34,078 bases of DNA from Limnothrix sp. RL_2_0 (GTDB taxonomy: Bacteria; Cyanobacteriota; Cyanobacteriia; Cyanobacteriales; MRBY01): the NCBI GenBank assembly GCA_012033055.1, contig JAAUPR010000024.1:11519-45596 (forward strand), read 5' to 3'. The notes under the pieces are model-generated. The model was not told the DNA's origin, ran no database searches, and saw only the letters and a program-made list of their open reading frames with translations. Shown in pieces: positions 16,773 to 24,116 of the stretch. How positions within the stretch are numbered: the first letter of the stretch is position 1; each line of letters opens with the position of its first letter. The position numbers and the translations under genes were made by a program.

Positions 16773-16860
16773 TCGCACTCAATCTATAGATAGCAATCTC
16801 AACTGAATATTGCGAGATTTGATCTTCCTAAATCTCTTCACTAAAGCTCCGGCTTTGTAA

Positions 16861-17089
16861 GGCAGGGCTGTTTCAAAAGACTGTAATCATTTGAAAAAGT
16901 GAATTTTCAGAGTGAAAATTCCGTATTTTGATTGTTTATGCTCAATTGTCATGTTTTTTGACAGTAAATTTATTCACTATTTGTCTCCCTTGGCAAGGGA
17001 GATGCCGGAGGCAGAGGGATTTTTATCAAGTTTGGATTCCTCGCAATTCATCCAACATTACTGAAGCGCAAGAATGAAACAGCCCTGCC
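16861..17089. mobile_element. 229-bp MITE with 15-bp terminal inverted repeats and 8-bp target duplication
   Basis: GGCAGGGCTGTTTCA at 16861-16875 is exactly repeated in inverted orientation at 17075-17089. Immediately outside, CTTTGTAA occurs at both ends (16853-16860 and 17090-17097), the signature of an 8-bp target-site duplication. The interior has no ORF of note. It contains a perfect 8-bp stem hairpin (GAATTTTC-AGAGT-GAAAATTC, starting near 16901) and a nested copy of the dispersed two-hairpin repeat. This fits a non-autonomous element mobilised in trans. The transposase family cannot be fixed from these ends. It sits in the 16773-17399 gap between the exported-protein cluster and ribD, and breaks no visible gene. 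Confidence 0.8.
16984..17020 (-). repeat. Dispersed two-hairpin repeat, copy 1 (inside the MITE)
   Basis: Read on the minus strand it goes ATCCCTCTGCCTCCGGCA then TCTCCCTTGCCAAGGGAGA. These are two adjacent hairpins, TGCC/GGCA and TCTCCCTT/AAGGGAGA. It matches copies near 24069 and 34049 in layout but differs by paired substitutions that keep both stems. Confidence 0.7.
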
Positions 17090-17144
17090 CTTTGTAAGGG
17101 GGACTTTCGCTTTTAATCTTGTATAGTCATGGCTAGCAAGCTTG

Positions 17145-17171
17145 GTAGGGGTTAACATGTTAAACCCCTAC
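17145..17171. repeat. Near-perfect palindromic hairpin
   Basis: GTAGGGGTTAAC and GTTAAACCCCTAC face each other around a 2-nt loop with a single bulged base. No T-run follows, so it does not look like a terminator. It resembles short palindromes dispersed in cyanobacterial intergenic DNA. The remaining part of this gap (17172-17399) is AT-rich and shows nothing else I can support. Confidence 0.5.
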
Positions 17172-17399
17172 AGAATAAGGCTTTGAAGCGTACTTAATGT
17201 CTTAATTTTGATAGCTTTGACTATAAATGAAATGGAATTGCTGTATTAGGTGATCGCTATAAGTCCATGCATATTAATTAATATATTAGTGTTGCTGAAA
17301 GTAGGGGGGCATTATCGATTATTAATCACAAAAAGGATATTTATTGCTCTATGGGCTTTTGCAAGAACTCTATTGAATAAGCAGCGCCCACCACGTAAT

Positions 17400-18506
17400 T
17401 TATAGCTTTAGACTTCCTTCTAACAAAAAGTCATGTCCCAAATTTTGGAGCTTGATATTTTCTAGTTGTAGGGCTTGATCCATCAGGGTCAAACCGAGAT
17501 TGCCCACTGGTGTTGGGGCGGCTTGTCCACCAATGATTTTTGGGGCGATAAAGGCCATCACTTTTTGAACTGTGCCTTCGGCGATCGCCTCTGCTGCGAG
17601 AGTCCCCCCACATTCCCAAAGCACTTGCATACAGCCCCGTTCATAGAGATATTGCATCACTGCTTTTGGTGAAACGGGATCGATATGGGCAACTTCTACG
17701 CCTACGTCTTGGAGGAATTTTTGCATTTCCGGATTGACATCGGCTTTGGTCAGGATCAAAGTGGCGGCGATCGCCGTATTCCAGAGATGACGATCCTTCG
17801 GAAAATCGAGACGTTGGCTCACAATCACCCGCAGCGGATTATGGTCGGTTGCACCATGGCTTGTTAGATGGGGATTATCAAGGCGCACCGTATTCCCACC
17901 AACAATGACCGCATCGCAAGTCGCTCGTAATTTATGCACCAAGTTGCGGGTTTCCTGATGGGTAATCCAGGCACTGTGTCCCGTCGTGGTCGCAATTTTT
18001 CCGTCAAGGGTCATCGCATATTTCAAAATACCAAAAGGCTGTTTCTGCAAAATCCGGTGGATGAAACCCACATTTAGCCCGCGACAAGCCTGTTCCTCTA
18101 CCCCCACCAACGCCTCAATACCTGCATCCAAAATCGTCTGGATACCACCGCCGGACACTCGCGGATCTGGGTCAACCATGCCCACAACCACTTTTGCTAA
18201 ACCCGCTTTCACTACCGCCAAACTACAGGGGGGCGTTCTGCCGTAATGGTTACAAGGTTCGAGGCTCACATAAATCGTTGCCCCTTTTGCCGCATCTCCC
18301 GCTTCTCGCAGTGCGAATACTTCCGCATGGGGTTGGCCTGCCCCCGGATGAAATCCTTCGCCGATAATTTTGCCTTCTTTGACCACCACTGCCCCCACCA
18401 TCGGATTCGGAGCCGTGCGTCCTTCTGCCTGTTTTGCCAGCGCAATACATCGCCGCATCATCTCGCGGTCAAAGGCAGTTCCAACTTCGGCAGGGGTAGA
18501 GGTCAT
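17400..18506 (-). CDS. ribD: Riboflavin biosynthesis bifunctional deaminase/reductase
   Basis: A 368-residue protein with the full two-domain RibD layout. The N-terminal deaminase carries zinc ligands and catalytic residues H60-x-E62 (GAGQPHAEVFAL) and C85/C94 (PCNHYGRTPPC), preceded by the conserved GRTAPNPMVGAVVV block. The C-terminal reductase starts about residue 150 with GILKYAMTLDGKIAT and contains VGGNTVRLDNPHLT and MQVLWECGGTLAAEAI. It converts the deaminated, ring-opened pyrimidine product of GTP cyclohydrolase II in the second and third steps of riboflavin synthesis, in the cytoplasm. No other rib gene or FMN riboswitch is visible in the window. The gene is divergent from arsM across 233 bp. 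Confidence 0.93.
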   Translation of the reverse strand: MTSTPAEVGTAFDREMMRRCIALAKQAEGRTAPNPMVGAVVVKEGKIIGEGFHPGAGQPHAEVFALREAGDAAKGATIYVSLEPCNHYGRTPPCSLAVVKAGLAKVVVGMVDPDPRVSGGGIQTILDAGIEALVGVEEQACRGLNVGFIHRILQKQPFGILKYAMTLDGKIATTTGHSAWITHQETRNLVHKLRATCDAVIVGGNTVRLDNPHLTSHGATDHNPLRVIVSQRLDFPKDRHLWNTAIAATLILTKADVNPEMQKFLQDVGVEVAHIDPVSPKAVMQYLYERGCMQVLWECGGTLAAEAIAEGTVQKVMAFIAPKIIGGQAAPTPVGNLGLTLMDQALQLENIKLQNLGHDFLLEGSLKL

Positions 18507-18739
18507 GGTTTTGTGTCACGGTCAAATCGTCTAAACTATTGTAGGCAACAATCTACGGGCACAGCTTTATTGTTTGCGGGATCCTGTTGGATCCGACGGG
18601 CGATCGCCTAAAGAGAATTAGCGTGCATATTTTGAGGTTTTATAACAAAGCTGTGAATTTTAGGGACATCTCAGCAGAATCTCAGCGGTCGGGCTTAATA
18701 TGGTCAGCACATTCGGAAAATCTTTAACCCTACGCGACT

Positions 18740-19926
18740 ATGTTAGACCAGAGCACAACGCCTACCTACGACATCGAGGATGCAGTCCTTACCCGCTACC
18801 AAGCCGGCGCAAAAGAACATGAACCCAGCCTGTGTTGCCCCACGGAATACCAAGACGTTCATTATCTCGATGTGATTCCCGATGAAATTTTGACCAAAGA
18901 TTACGGCTGCGGCGACCCCACACGCTATGCCAAAGAAGGGGATGTGGTCGTGGATCTCGGTTCAGGCGCAGGCAAAAATTGCTATATGGTCGCCCAAAAA
19001 GTCGGTGCAACGGGCAAAGTAATCGGCGTTGATTTTAACGATGTGATGCTAGATCTTGCCCGCAGTTATCAACAAGAAATTGGCGACAAAATCGGCTTTT
19101 ATAATACTGAATATGTGAAGGGCAAAATCCAAGATTTAAAACTGCCCCTCGACAAGCTACAAGCATGGATTCAAGAAAATCCCATTACTTCTGTTGAGCA
19201 AATCACCAACTACGAAGCCGAAGCCGATCGCCTACGTTCAGAATCACCATTAATTGCTGATGAAAGTGTAGATCTCGTCATTTCCAATTGCGTTTTGAAC
19301 TTAGTAAAACCCGCTGATAAAAAGCAGTTATTTCAGGAAATTTATCGGGTGCTAAAAAAAGGGGGGCGCGCGGTTATCTCTGACATCGTTTGTGATGAAG
19401 TTCCCACCGACAAAATCATGAATGATCCAGAGTTATGGAGTGGTTGTATCTCCGGCGCATTCCTCGAAGTAGAATTTTTGCAAATGTTTGAAGATGCAGG
19501 TTTTTATGGCGTAGAAATCCTCAGCCGTGAAACAGAACCTTGGCAAACTATCGACGGGATCGAATTCCGCTCTATGACGCTCCGGGCTTATAAAGGAAAA
19601 GAAGGTATTTGTCTAGAACGCAACCAAGCAGTGGTCTACAAAGGCCCATGGAAGCAGGTTCAAGATGATGATGGTCATACTTATTTTCGTGCGATCGCAT
19701 GGCAGTTTGCGATAAAACTTTCAACATTTTAACGAGTCCTGAAGGGCCTTACGCAGATCAATTTATTCCGATTTTGCCATTTGAAGAAGTGCCCCTAGAA
19801 ACAGCCGAAAACTTCAATTGTCGAATCGATGCTCGCCGCCACCCCAAGGAAACAAAAGGTGCTGATTATCAAGTCACAAACCTCACCGATGGTACAGCTT
19901 CCTGTTCAACCGATAGCTGCTGCTAA
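18740..19926 (+). pseudogene. arsM: Arsenite S-adenosylmethionine methyltransferase, split by one-base frameshift at a HIP1 site
   Basis: The first frame holds the SAM-binding motif VVVDLGSGAGKNCYMVAQKV. Cysteines C32/C33, C57, C184 (ISNCVLNLV) and C236 (SGCISGAF) are spaced much like the arsenic-binding cysteines of ArsM. After HTYFR the frame runs to a stop at 19732. A second frame starting right after carries MAVCDKTFNILTSPEGPYAD and the typical ArsM tail ending TASCSTDSCC at 19926. The break coincides with the HIP1 octamer 19691-19698; one extra G (CGTGGCGATCGCATG) would fuse the frames into about 395 residues. The enzyme methylates As(III). With arsS next door the product would enter arsenosugar synthesis. 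Both parts are undamaged otherwise, so the gene may well be functional and the break a sequencing artefact. Confidence 0.85.
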
Positions 19927-19949
19927 ATTGAACAACAAAACCAATTATT

Positions 19950-20099
19950 GTAGGGTGTGTTAACGAAGCATAATGAACAAAAACTAGCCATCAAAAAGCA
20001 CATTACATTAACTGTTCAAATCTACATGAATCCCTTAATGAACTAATGTATTGACTTGAATATTTAAAAGGTGAGTGACATTGCATTAACGCACCCTAC
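19950..20099. mobile_element. 150-bp MITE-like element between arsM and arsS
   Basis: The left end GTAGGGTGTGTTAACG and the right end, read in reverse complement, GTAGGGTGCGTTAATG are imperfect inverted repeats of about 16 bp. The interior is AT-rich without an ORF. The ends begin TAGGG and close CCCTA, which would fit insertion at a TA dinucleotide, but no longer target duplication is evident. Short elements with TAGGGTGCGTTA ends are common in cyanobacteria. It takes up half of the 299-bp gap between arsM and arsS. Confidence 0.6.
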
Positions 20100-20225
20100 G
20101 AGAATATTTTATTTTTGATGAAATTCATACGTAAAAGCCCTTTTGATTAAAGAGAATTAAGTCTCGCTATTTATTTGGGATGACTACATATCCCGATCAT
20201 TATCTATCCACAAAATCAATTCACC

Positions 20226-21224
20226 ATGGTTCAGACTCCAACAAAATTAGCCGTTACACCGTTTGCAAAAAAACTCACTCAACCCCTTACAAAGACACCA
20301 ATCATTACTCTACAAATTAATCTTGGCAAAAAGTGTAATCTCGCTTGTACCCACTGCCATGTGGAGGCGGGGCCAAAAAGAACTGAAGAGCTAACTCCAG
20401 AAATCTGTGACCAATTAATTCAGTTAATCCAAGATTTTCCGCAAATTCAAACGGTAGATCTCACTGGTGGTGCGCCAGAAATGAACTATGGTTTTCGTCA
20501 GCTAGTAGAGACGGCGATCGCCTACGGAAAAGAAGTGATTGTGCGGTCGAATCTGACTATTTTTTTTGTTGAAGGCTACGAAGATTTACCGGAGTATTTT
20601 GCGAAAAATAAAGTGCGAGTAGTGGCCTCTTTACCCTGCTATCTCGAAGACAATGTGGATAAACAACGGGGAACTGGTGTTTACCAAGATTCCATCGCTG
20701 CGATTCAAAAGCTGAATGCTTTAGGTTATGGCACAGACCCAAACTTAAATTTAGATTTGGTTTACAATCCGCCCGTTCCTCGCGATGCAGATTTCTCGCT
20801 CACGCCTAGCCAAGTGGGTTTAGAACAAGACTATAAAACCTACCTAAAGGAACATTTTCAGATTGGTTTCAACAATCTTTTCACTATCACCAATCTCCCC
20901 ATCGGACGAGTCAAGAATTATCTAGAGCTTAAAGATTTACATATTCCTTATCTAAAGTTTCTGGAGTCTAATCATAACGAATCAACTGTCGCTAACTTGA
21001 TGTGTCGTAGCCAACTTTCAATTGATTATCTCGGCAATGTTTTTGATTGTGATTTTAATCAGATGGAAAATTTGCCTGCTCGCACAAAATCGGGTGAAGC
21101 TTTAACGGTTGAAAAACTCATCGAAGCGAAAAGTTTGGATCTCATCGATCTCGTGGCGACAAAGCCCTATTGTTATGGCTGTACTGCGGGCAGTGGTTCT
21201 AGTTGTGGTGGCTCACTTGTTTAA
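20226..21224 (+). CDS. arsS: Arsenosugar biosynthesis radical SAM protein
   Basis: A 332-residue protein with the radical-SAM cluster motif C37-x3-C41-x2-C44 (GKKCNLACTHCHVEAG), the GGAPEMN segment after the first strand pair and the DUF3641 C-terminal half with MCRSQLSIDYLGNVFDCDFN. It ends in a cysteine-rich tail (YCYGCTAGSGSSCGGSLV) characteristic of the ArsS family. ArsS generates dimethylated deoxyadenosyl-arsinoyl compounds from methylated arsenic, leading to arsenosugars. The pairing with arsM just upstream on the same strand strongly supports the assignment. A 299-bp gap with a MITE-like element separates them, so arsS may have its own promoter. The ATG at 20226 is the natural start. 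Confidence 0.92.
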   Translation: MVQTPTKLAVTPFAKKLTQPLTKTPIITLQINLGKKCNLACTHCHVEAGPKRTEELTPEICDQLIQLIQDFPQIQTVDLTGGAPEMNYGFRQLVETAIAYGKEVIVRSNLTIFFVEGYEDLPEYFAKNKVRVVASLPCYLEDNVDKQRGTGVYQDSIAAIQKLNALGYGTDPNLNLDLVYNPPVPRDADFSLTPSQVGLEQDYKTYLKEHFQIGFNNLFTITNLPIGRVKNYLELKDLHIPYLKFLESNHNESTVANLMCRSQLSIDYLGNVFDCDFNQMENLPARTKSGEALTVEKLIEAKSLDLIDLVATKPYCYGCTAGSGSSCGGSLV

Positions 21225-21255
21225 TTTATTTATGAGCAATTGAGAGGGAAAAGTG

Positions 21256-21663
21256 ATGACTTTAGAAAAGCGTTTACCATTGGCTTTATTTTTGTTGAGA
21301 ATTGGGGTCTTTCTCGTGATGCTGGTGTGGACGGTCGATAAATTTGTAAACCCTGAGCATGGTGCTGCGGTTTTTGAAAAGTTTTATTTTATTGGCGGTC
21401 TAGGAAATTCGCTGATTTACATTATTGGCGCTGTACAATTGCTAATTATTCTGGCATTTGTGACGGGATTCCAGAAGAAAATTAGTTATCTGCTTGTTCT
21501 ATTTATGCATTCGGTTTCGACATTGTCTGCTTTTAAAATTTATCTGGATCCTTATGGTGACGGAGCTAATTTACTATTTTTTGCGGCATGGCCTATGTTG
21601 GCGGCTTGTTTTACGCTGTACTATCTACGGGATTTTGATCGTCAGTGGTCTCTGGACAAATAA
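21256..21663 (+). CDS. DoxX-like integral membrane protein
   Basis: About 135 residues with four hydrophobic segments: LALFLLRIGVFLVMLVW, LIYIIGAVQLLIILAFV, ISYLLVLFMHSVSTLSAF and LLFFAAWPMLAACFTLYY. The first is followed by TVDKFVNPEHG, where DoxX-family proteins carry a conserved K-x-(L/V)-(D/N) type motif. ATG 21256 is chosen over GTG 21253 because GAGAGG lies 8 nt upstream of it. The gene starts 31 bp after arsS and is probably in its operon. DoxX proteins are poorly characterised and have been linked to quinone or thiol redox. A role in arsenosugar export or protection is only suggested by position. Confidence 0.75.
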   Translation: MTLEKRLPLALFLLRIGVFLVMLVWTVDKFVNPEHGAAVFEKFYFIGGLGNSLIYIIGAVQLLIILAFVTGFQKKISYLLVLFMHSVSTLSAFKIYLDPYGDGANLLFFAAWPMLAACFTLYYLRDFDRQWSLDK

Positions 21664-21725
21664 TCGGGATCTGTTCGCTATACATTGGGCTTGAAATATC
21701 CAAAATAATGGCGATCGCCCACATT

Positions 21726-21764
21726 CCCTCTCTGCTAATGGATTTTTGGTAGGGGGCTTTTTTT
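21726..21764 (+). terminator. Possible intrinsic terminator after the arsS operon
   Basis: CCCTC (21726-21730) can pair with GGGGG (21752-21756), with a small internal CTA/TAG pairing, and is followed by seven Ts (21758-21764). The stem is weak and contains a G-T pair. It lies between the DoxX-like gene and the convergent DedA gene. Confidence 0.35.
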
Positions 21765-21771
21765 ATGGGTT

Positions 21772-22401
21772 TTAACTGCTTGTTTCATCCTTGGGTTGAC
21801 GGCTTTCTAACCAGATGGGCACGATAATCCACGCTGCGGCTAGAACGAAAACGACGATGCCAAATTTCGCCATGATTTTTAGGACTTCTTCAAGGGGAAA
21901 GATACGGCCAAGAAAGAAGGGCAAGGTGACGGTAACGCTTCCCCAGACGGCGGCTCCGGCGAGGTTGCAGGCGAAAAAGAGGGGGAATGGCATTTCGACG
22001 ATGCCTGCGAGGGGGGCGGCAAAGATGCGAAAGAAGGTGACAAATCGACCGAAGAATACGGCTTTGGGGGCATTCTCTAGGAATTTTTTGCGGGTTTCAT
22101 CGAGCTTTTCGTCGCTAATTCTGAAAAGGTGGGCGATTTTGCGGAGGAGGGGCAGGCCACCCACTTTGCCGATAATGTAGCCGATGTTATTACCCATAAA
22201 CGATCCGGCGATCGCCCCGAAGAGTACCCATTTATATTTCAGTTCGCCGCTACCGGCAAGGAACCCACCGAGGAGAGTGAGGGCTTCACCGGGAAGTGGA
22301 ATCCCCATGTTTTCTAAGCCAATGCCGATAAACACTGACCAGTAACCATATTCTTTTGCGAAGAGTTGTAGCGTTTCGAGGGAAATGAATTCTAGGGTCA
22401 T
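21772..22401 (-). CDS. DedA family (SNARE-associated) membrane protein
   Basis: A 209-residue multi-spanning protein. The DedA signature blocks are present: GLENMGIPLPGEALTLLGGF (re-entrant region with a conserved acid), GAIAGSFMGNNIGYIIGKVG and the FGRFVTFFRIFAAPLAG motif with two arginines (F-x-R-x(3)-x-x-R type). Members are thought to be lipid-phosphate (undecaprenyl phosphate) transporters or to affect membrane homeostasis in the inner membrane. The gene is a single transcription unit, convergent with the arsS operon and divergent from the adaptor gene (130 bp between start codons). The start at ATG 22401 fits family length. Confidence 0.9.
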   Translation of the reverse strand: MTLEFISLETLQLFAKEYGYWSVFIGIGLENMGIPLPGEALTLLGGFLAGSGELKYKWVLFGAIAGSFMGNNIGYIIGKVGGLPLLRKIAHLFRISDEKLDETRKKFLENAPKAVFFGRFVTFFRIFAAPLAGIVEMPFPLFFACNLAGAAVWGSVTVTLPFFLGRIFPLEEVLKIMAKFGIVVFVLAAAWIIVPIWLESRQPKDETSS

Positions 22402-22530
22402 GTATGCAAACGTTGGGCAAGCAATCTAACCATTATGGGGTATTTCGCTCGGCCTTTTCTGAAAATAGTCCACCATTTATGGCAAAAGTTTTTTAAGATA
22501 AATATCAAGCAATGTTACAGCGGTATTATC

Positions 22531-23934
22531 GTGACTCAGCTCGCCCCGAAACCAACTTCTTCTGAATCTGATTCTGAATCTGGCCAAATGCCAACGCCTC
22601 AAAAATCAAGGGGTTTCGCGTGGAAAAGTCTGGTACTCGGTTTAGTCATCGGGGCGATCGCCTCTGGGGTTGCAGGTAAAATTACGGGTTCGGGAGACGG
22701 TAAAACTCCCACAGCGGCGGTGGAAGAGGTCGCGCCAAAACCCCCCGGTCGTGCAATTACAGTAATGACGGTAGAATCTCAGGCGATCGCCAAAACCTTA
22801 GAAACAGTCGGGACAGTGGCCGCATCGGATTTAATCTCAGTGACATCGCCCCGCACAGGTTTACAGATTACGAATTTACTGGTGGAAGAAGGGGACTTTG
22901 TACAGGCCGGACAGACTTTAGCCCAGCTCAATAACGATATTCTTCGCGCTGAATTACTCCAAGCCCAAGCCCAATCAACCCAAGCCACTGCCCGTTTAGC
23001 GGAATTAAAATCGGGGGCAAGACCGGAAGAGGTGGCCCGTGCCAAGGAACAAAGAACCCAAGCGGAAGCTGCTGTCGAACGGGCGGAAGCGGATCTCAAA
23101 CTTGCCCAACAGCGCCTAGACCGGAATCAGGGTTTATTAAGTGAAGGGGCGATCGCCAGAGACACTCTCGACGAAACCCGTAACCGTCGTGATTCAGCCC
23201 AAGCCAGTCTGTTGCAAAATCAGGCCAGTCTCCGGGAAGCACAACAACGGCTAACAGAATTGCAACGGGGAACCCGCGCTGAGGTGATTACCCAAGCCCA
23301 AGCCCAACTCGACCAAGCCCAAGCCCAAGTGAATTTAGTGACGACTCGCCTACAGGAGACGCGCATTGTGGCTCCCCGCGCTGGAAAGGTACTGGAAAAA
23401 TTCGCCCAAGTGGGAGACCTGACTTCTAGTTCAGATCCTCTATTTTCGATTGTGGAAGCGGGGCAATTGGAGTTGCTTGCCAAAATTCCAGAAACCCAGC
23501 TCGATCAAATTCAGGTTGGACAAGCGGTGACCATCACTGCCGATAGCGATGCAAATTTACAGGTGACGGGAACGGTGCGAGAGATTGTGCCCACTGTCGA
23601 TCAGCAATCCCGCCAAGCGACGCTAAAAATCGAATTACCTGCGAACAAAAATCTTAAACCGGGGATGTTATTGCGGGCACAAATTGTTACGGGTCAGGCG
23701 GCAGGTTTGGCTGTGCCCACGGCGGCGGTTATTCCCCAAGATGGTGAGTCAGCCACGGCTTTTTTGCTTCAGCCAGATAATACAGTGATTGCCACAACGG
23801 TGACATTGGGTGAGCTACTTGATAACAATCAGGTGGAAATTTTGAGTGGTGTAGAGGTAGGCGATCGCCTCGTGATGAATGGGGCAGCGTATCTCAAGGA
23901 TGGTGACTCGGTGGAAGTGGTTGCACCTATTTAA
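22531..23934 (+). CDS. RND/HlyD-type periplasmic adaptor protein without an adjacent pump
   Basis: From GTG 22531 the protein has about 467 residues: a charged lead, one membrane anchor (SLVLGLVIGAIASGVAGKI), then AVEEVAPKPPGRAITVMTVE. A split lipoyl domain follows (GLQITNLLVEEGDFVQAGQT ... RIVAPRAGKVLEKFAQVGDL), interrupted by a very long Q/A-rich coiled-coil hairpin (about residues 145-280, with AQAQLDQAQAQVN repeats). Beta-barrel and membrane-proximal domains close it (IQVGQAVTITADSD, LKPGMLLRAQIVTGQA). These are membrane-fusion proteins that link an inner-membrane pump to TolC. An ATG at 22435 is in frame, but the added 32 residues look unlike a signal and I prefer the GTG. No RND or ABC transporter gene follows; the next gene is convergent. 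Confidence 0.85.
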   Translation: MTQLAPKPTSSESDSESGQMPTPQKSRGFAWKSLVLGLVIGAIASGVAGKITGSGDGKTPTAAVEEVAPKPPGRAITVMTVESQAIAKTLETVGTVAASDLISVTSPRTGLQITNLLVEEGDFVQAGQTLAQLNNDILRAELLQAQAQSTQATARLAELKSGARPEEVARAKEQRTQAEAAVERAEADLKLAQQRLDRNQGLLSEGAIARDTLDETRNRRDSAQASLLQNQASLREAQQRLTELQRGTRAEVITQAQAQLDQAQAQVNLVTTRLQETRIVAPRAGKVLEKFAQVGDLTSSSDPLFSIVEAGQLELLAKIPETQLDQIQVGQAVTITADSDANLQVTGTVREIVPTVDQQSRQATLKIELPANKNLKPGMLLRAQIVTGQAAGLAVPTAAVIPQDGESATAFLLQPDNTVIATTVTLGELLDNNQVEILSGVEVGDRLVMNGAAYLKDGDSVEVVAPI

Positions 23935-24068
23935 GCCCAGTTCATCTCCTCGGAGGGTCTAGGGGTGGGTTCTTTCCGGTTGCGAAATTGATCGAACCTT
24001 TTCCGGCCTGCGGCTACCTTCCCCAAGAAAGGATTTTGGCGATCGCCTAGCGTAAAATCCACAGTTTG

Positions 24069-24116
24069 ATCCCTCCGCCTTCGGCACCTCCCTTTGGAAG
24101 GGAGGCAAATTGGGGG
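24069..24116 (+). repeat. Dispersed two-hairpin repeat, copy 2 (full)
   Basis: ATCCCTCCGCCTTCGGCA is followed by CCTCCCTTTGGAAGGGAGG and a GCAAATTGGGGG tail. The two stems are GCC/GGC and the 8-bp CCTCCCTT/AAGGGAGG. Its end touches the stop codon of the hybrid kinase (24117-24119), so on that transcript it may form the 3' end. Confidence 0.75.

Noticed and set aside
23935-24068. A further degenerate copy of the two-hairpin repeat (GGCCTGCGGCTACCTTCCCCAAGAAAGG)
   Set aside because: There is only loose similarity in the first hairpin area and poor pairing in the second; not enough to call a copy.
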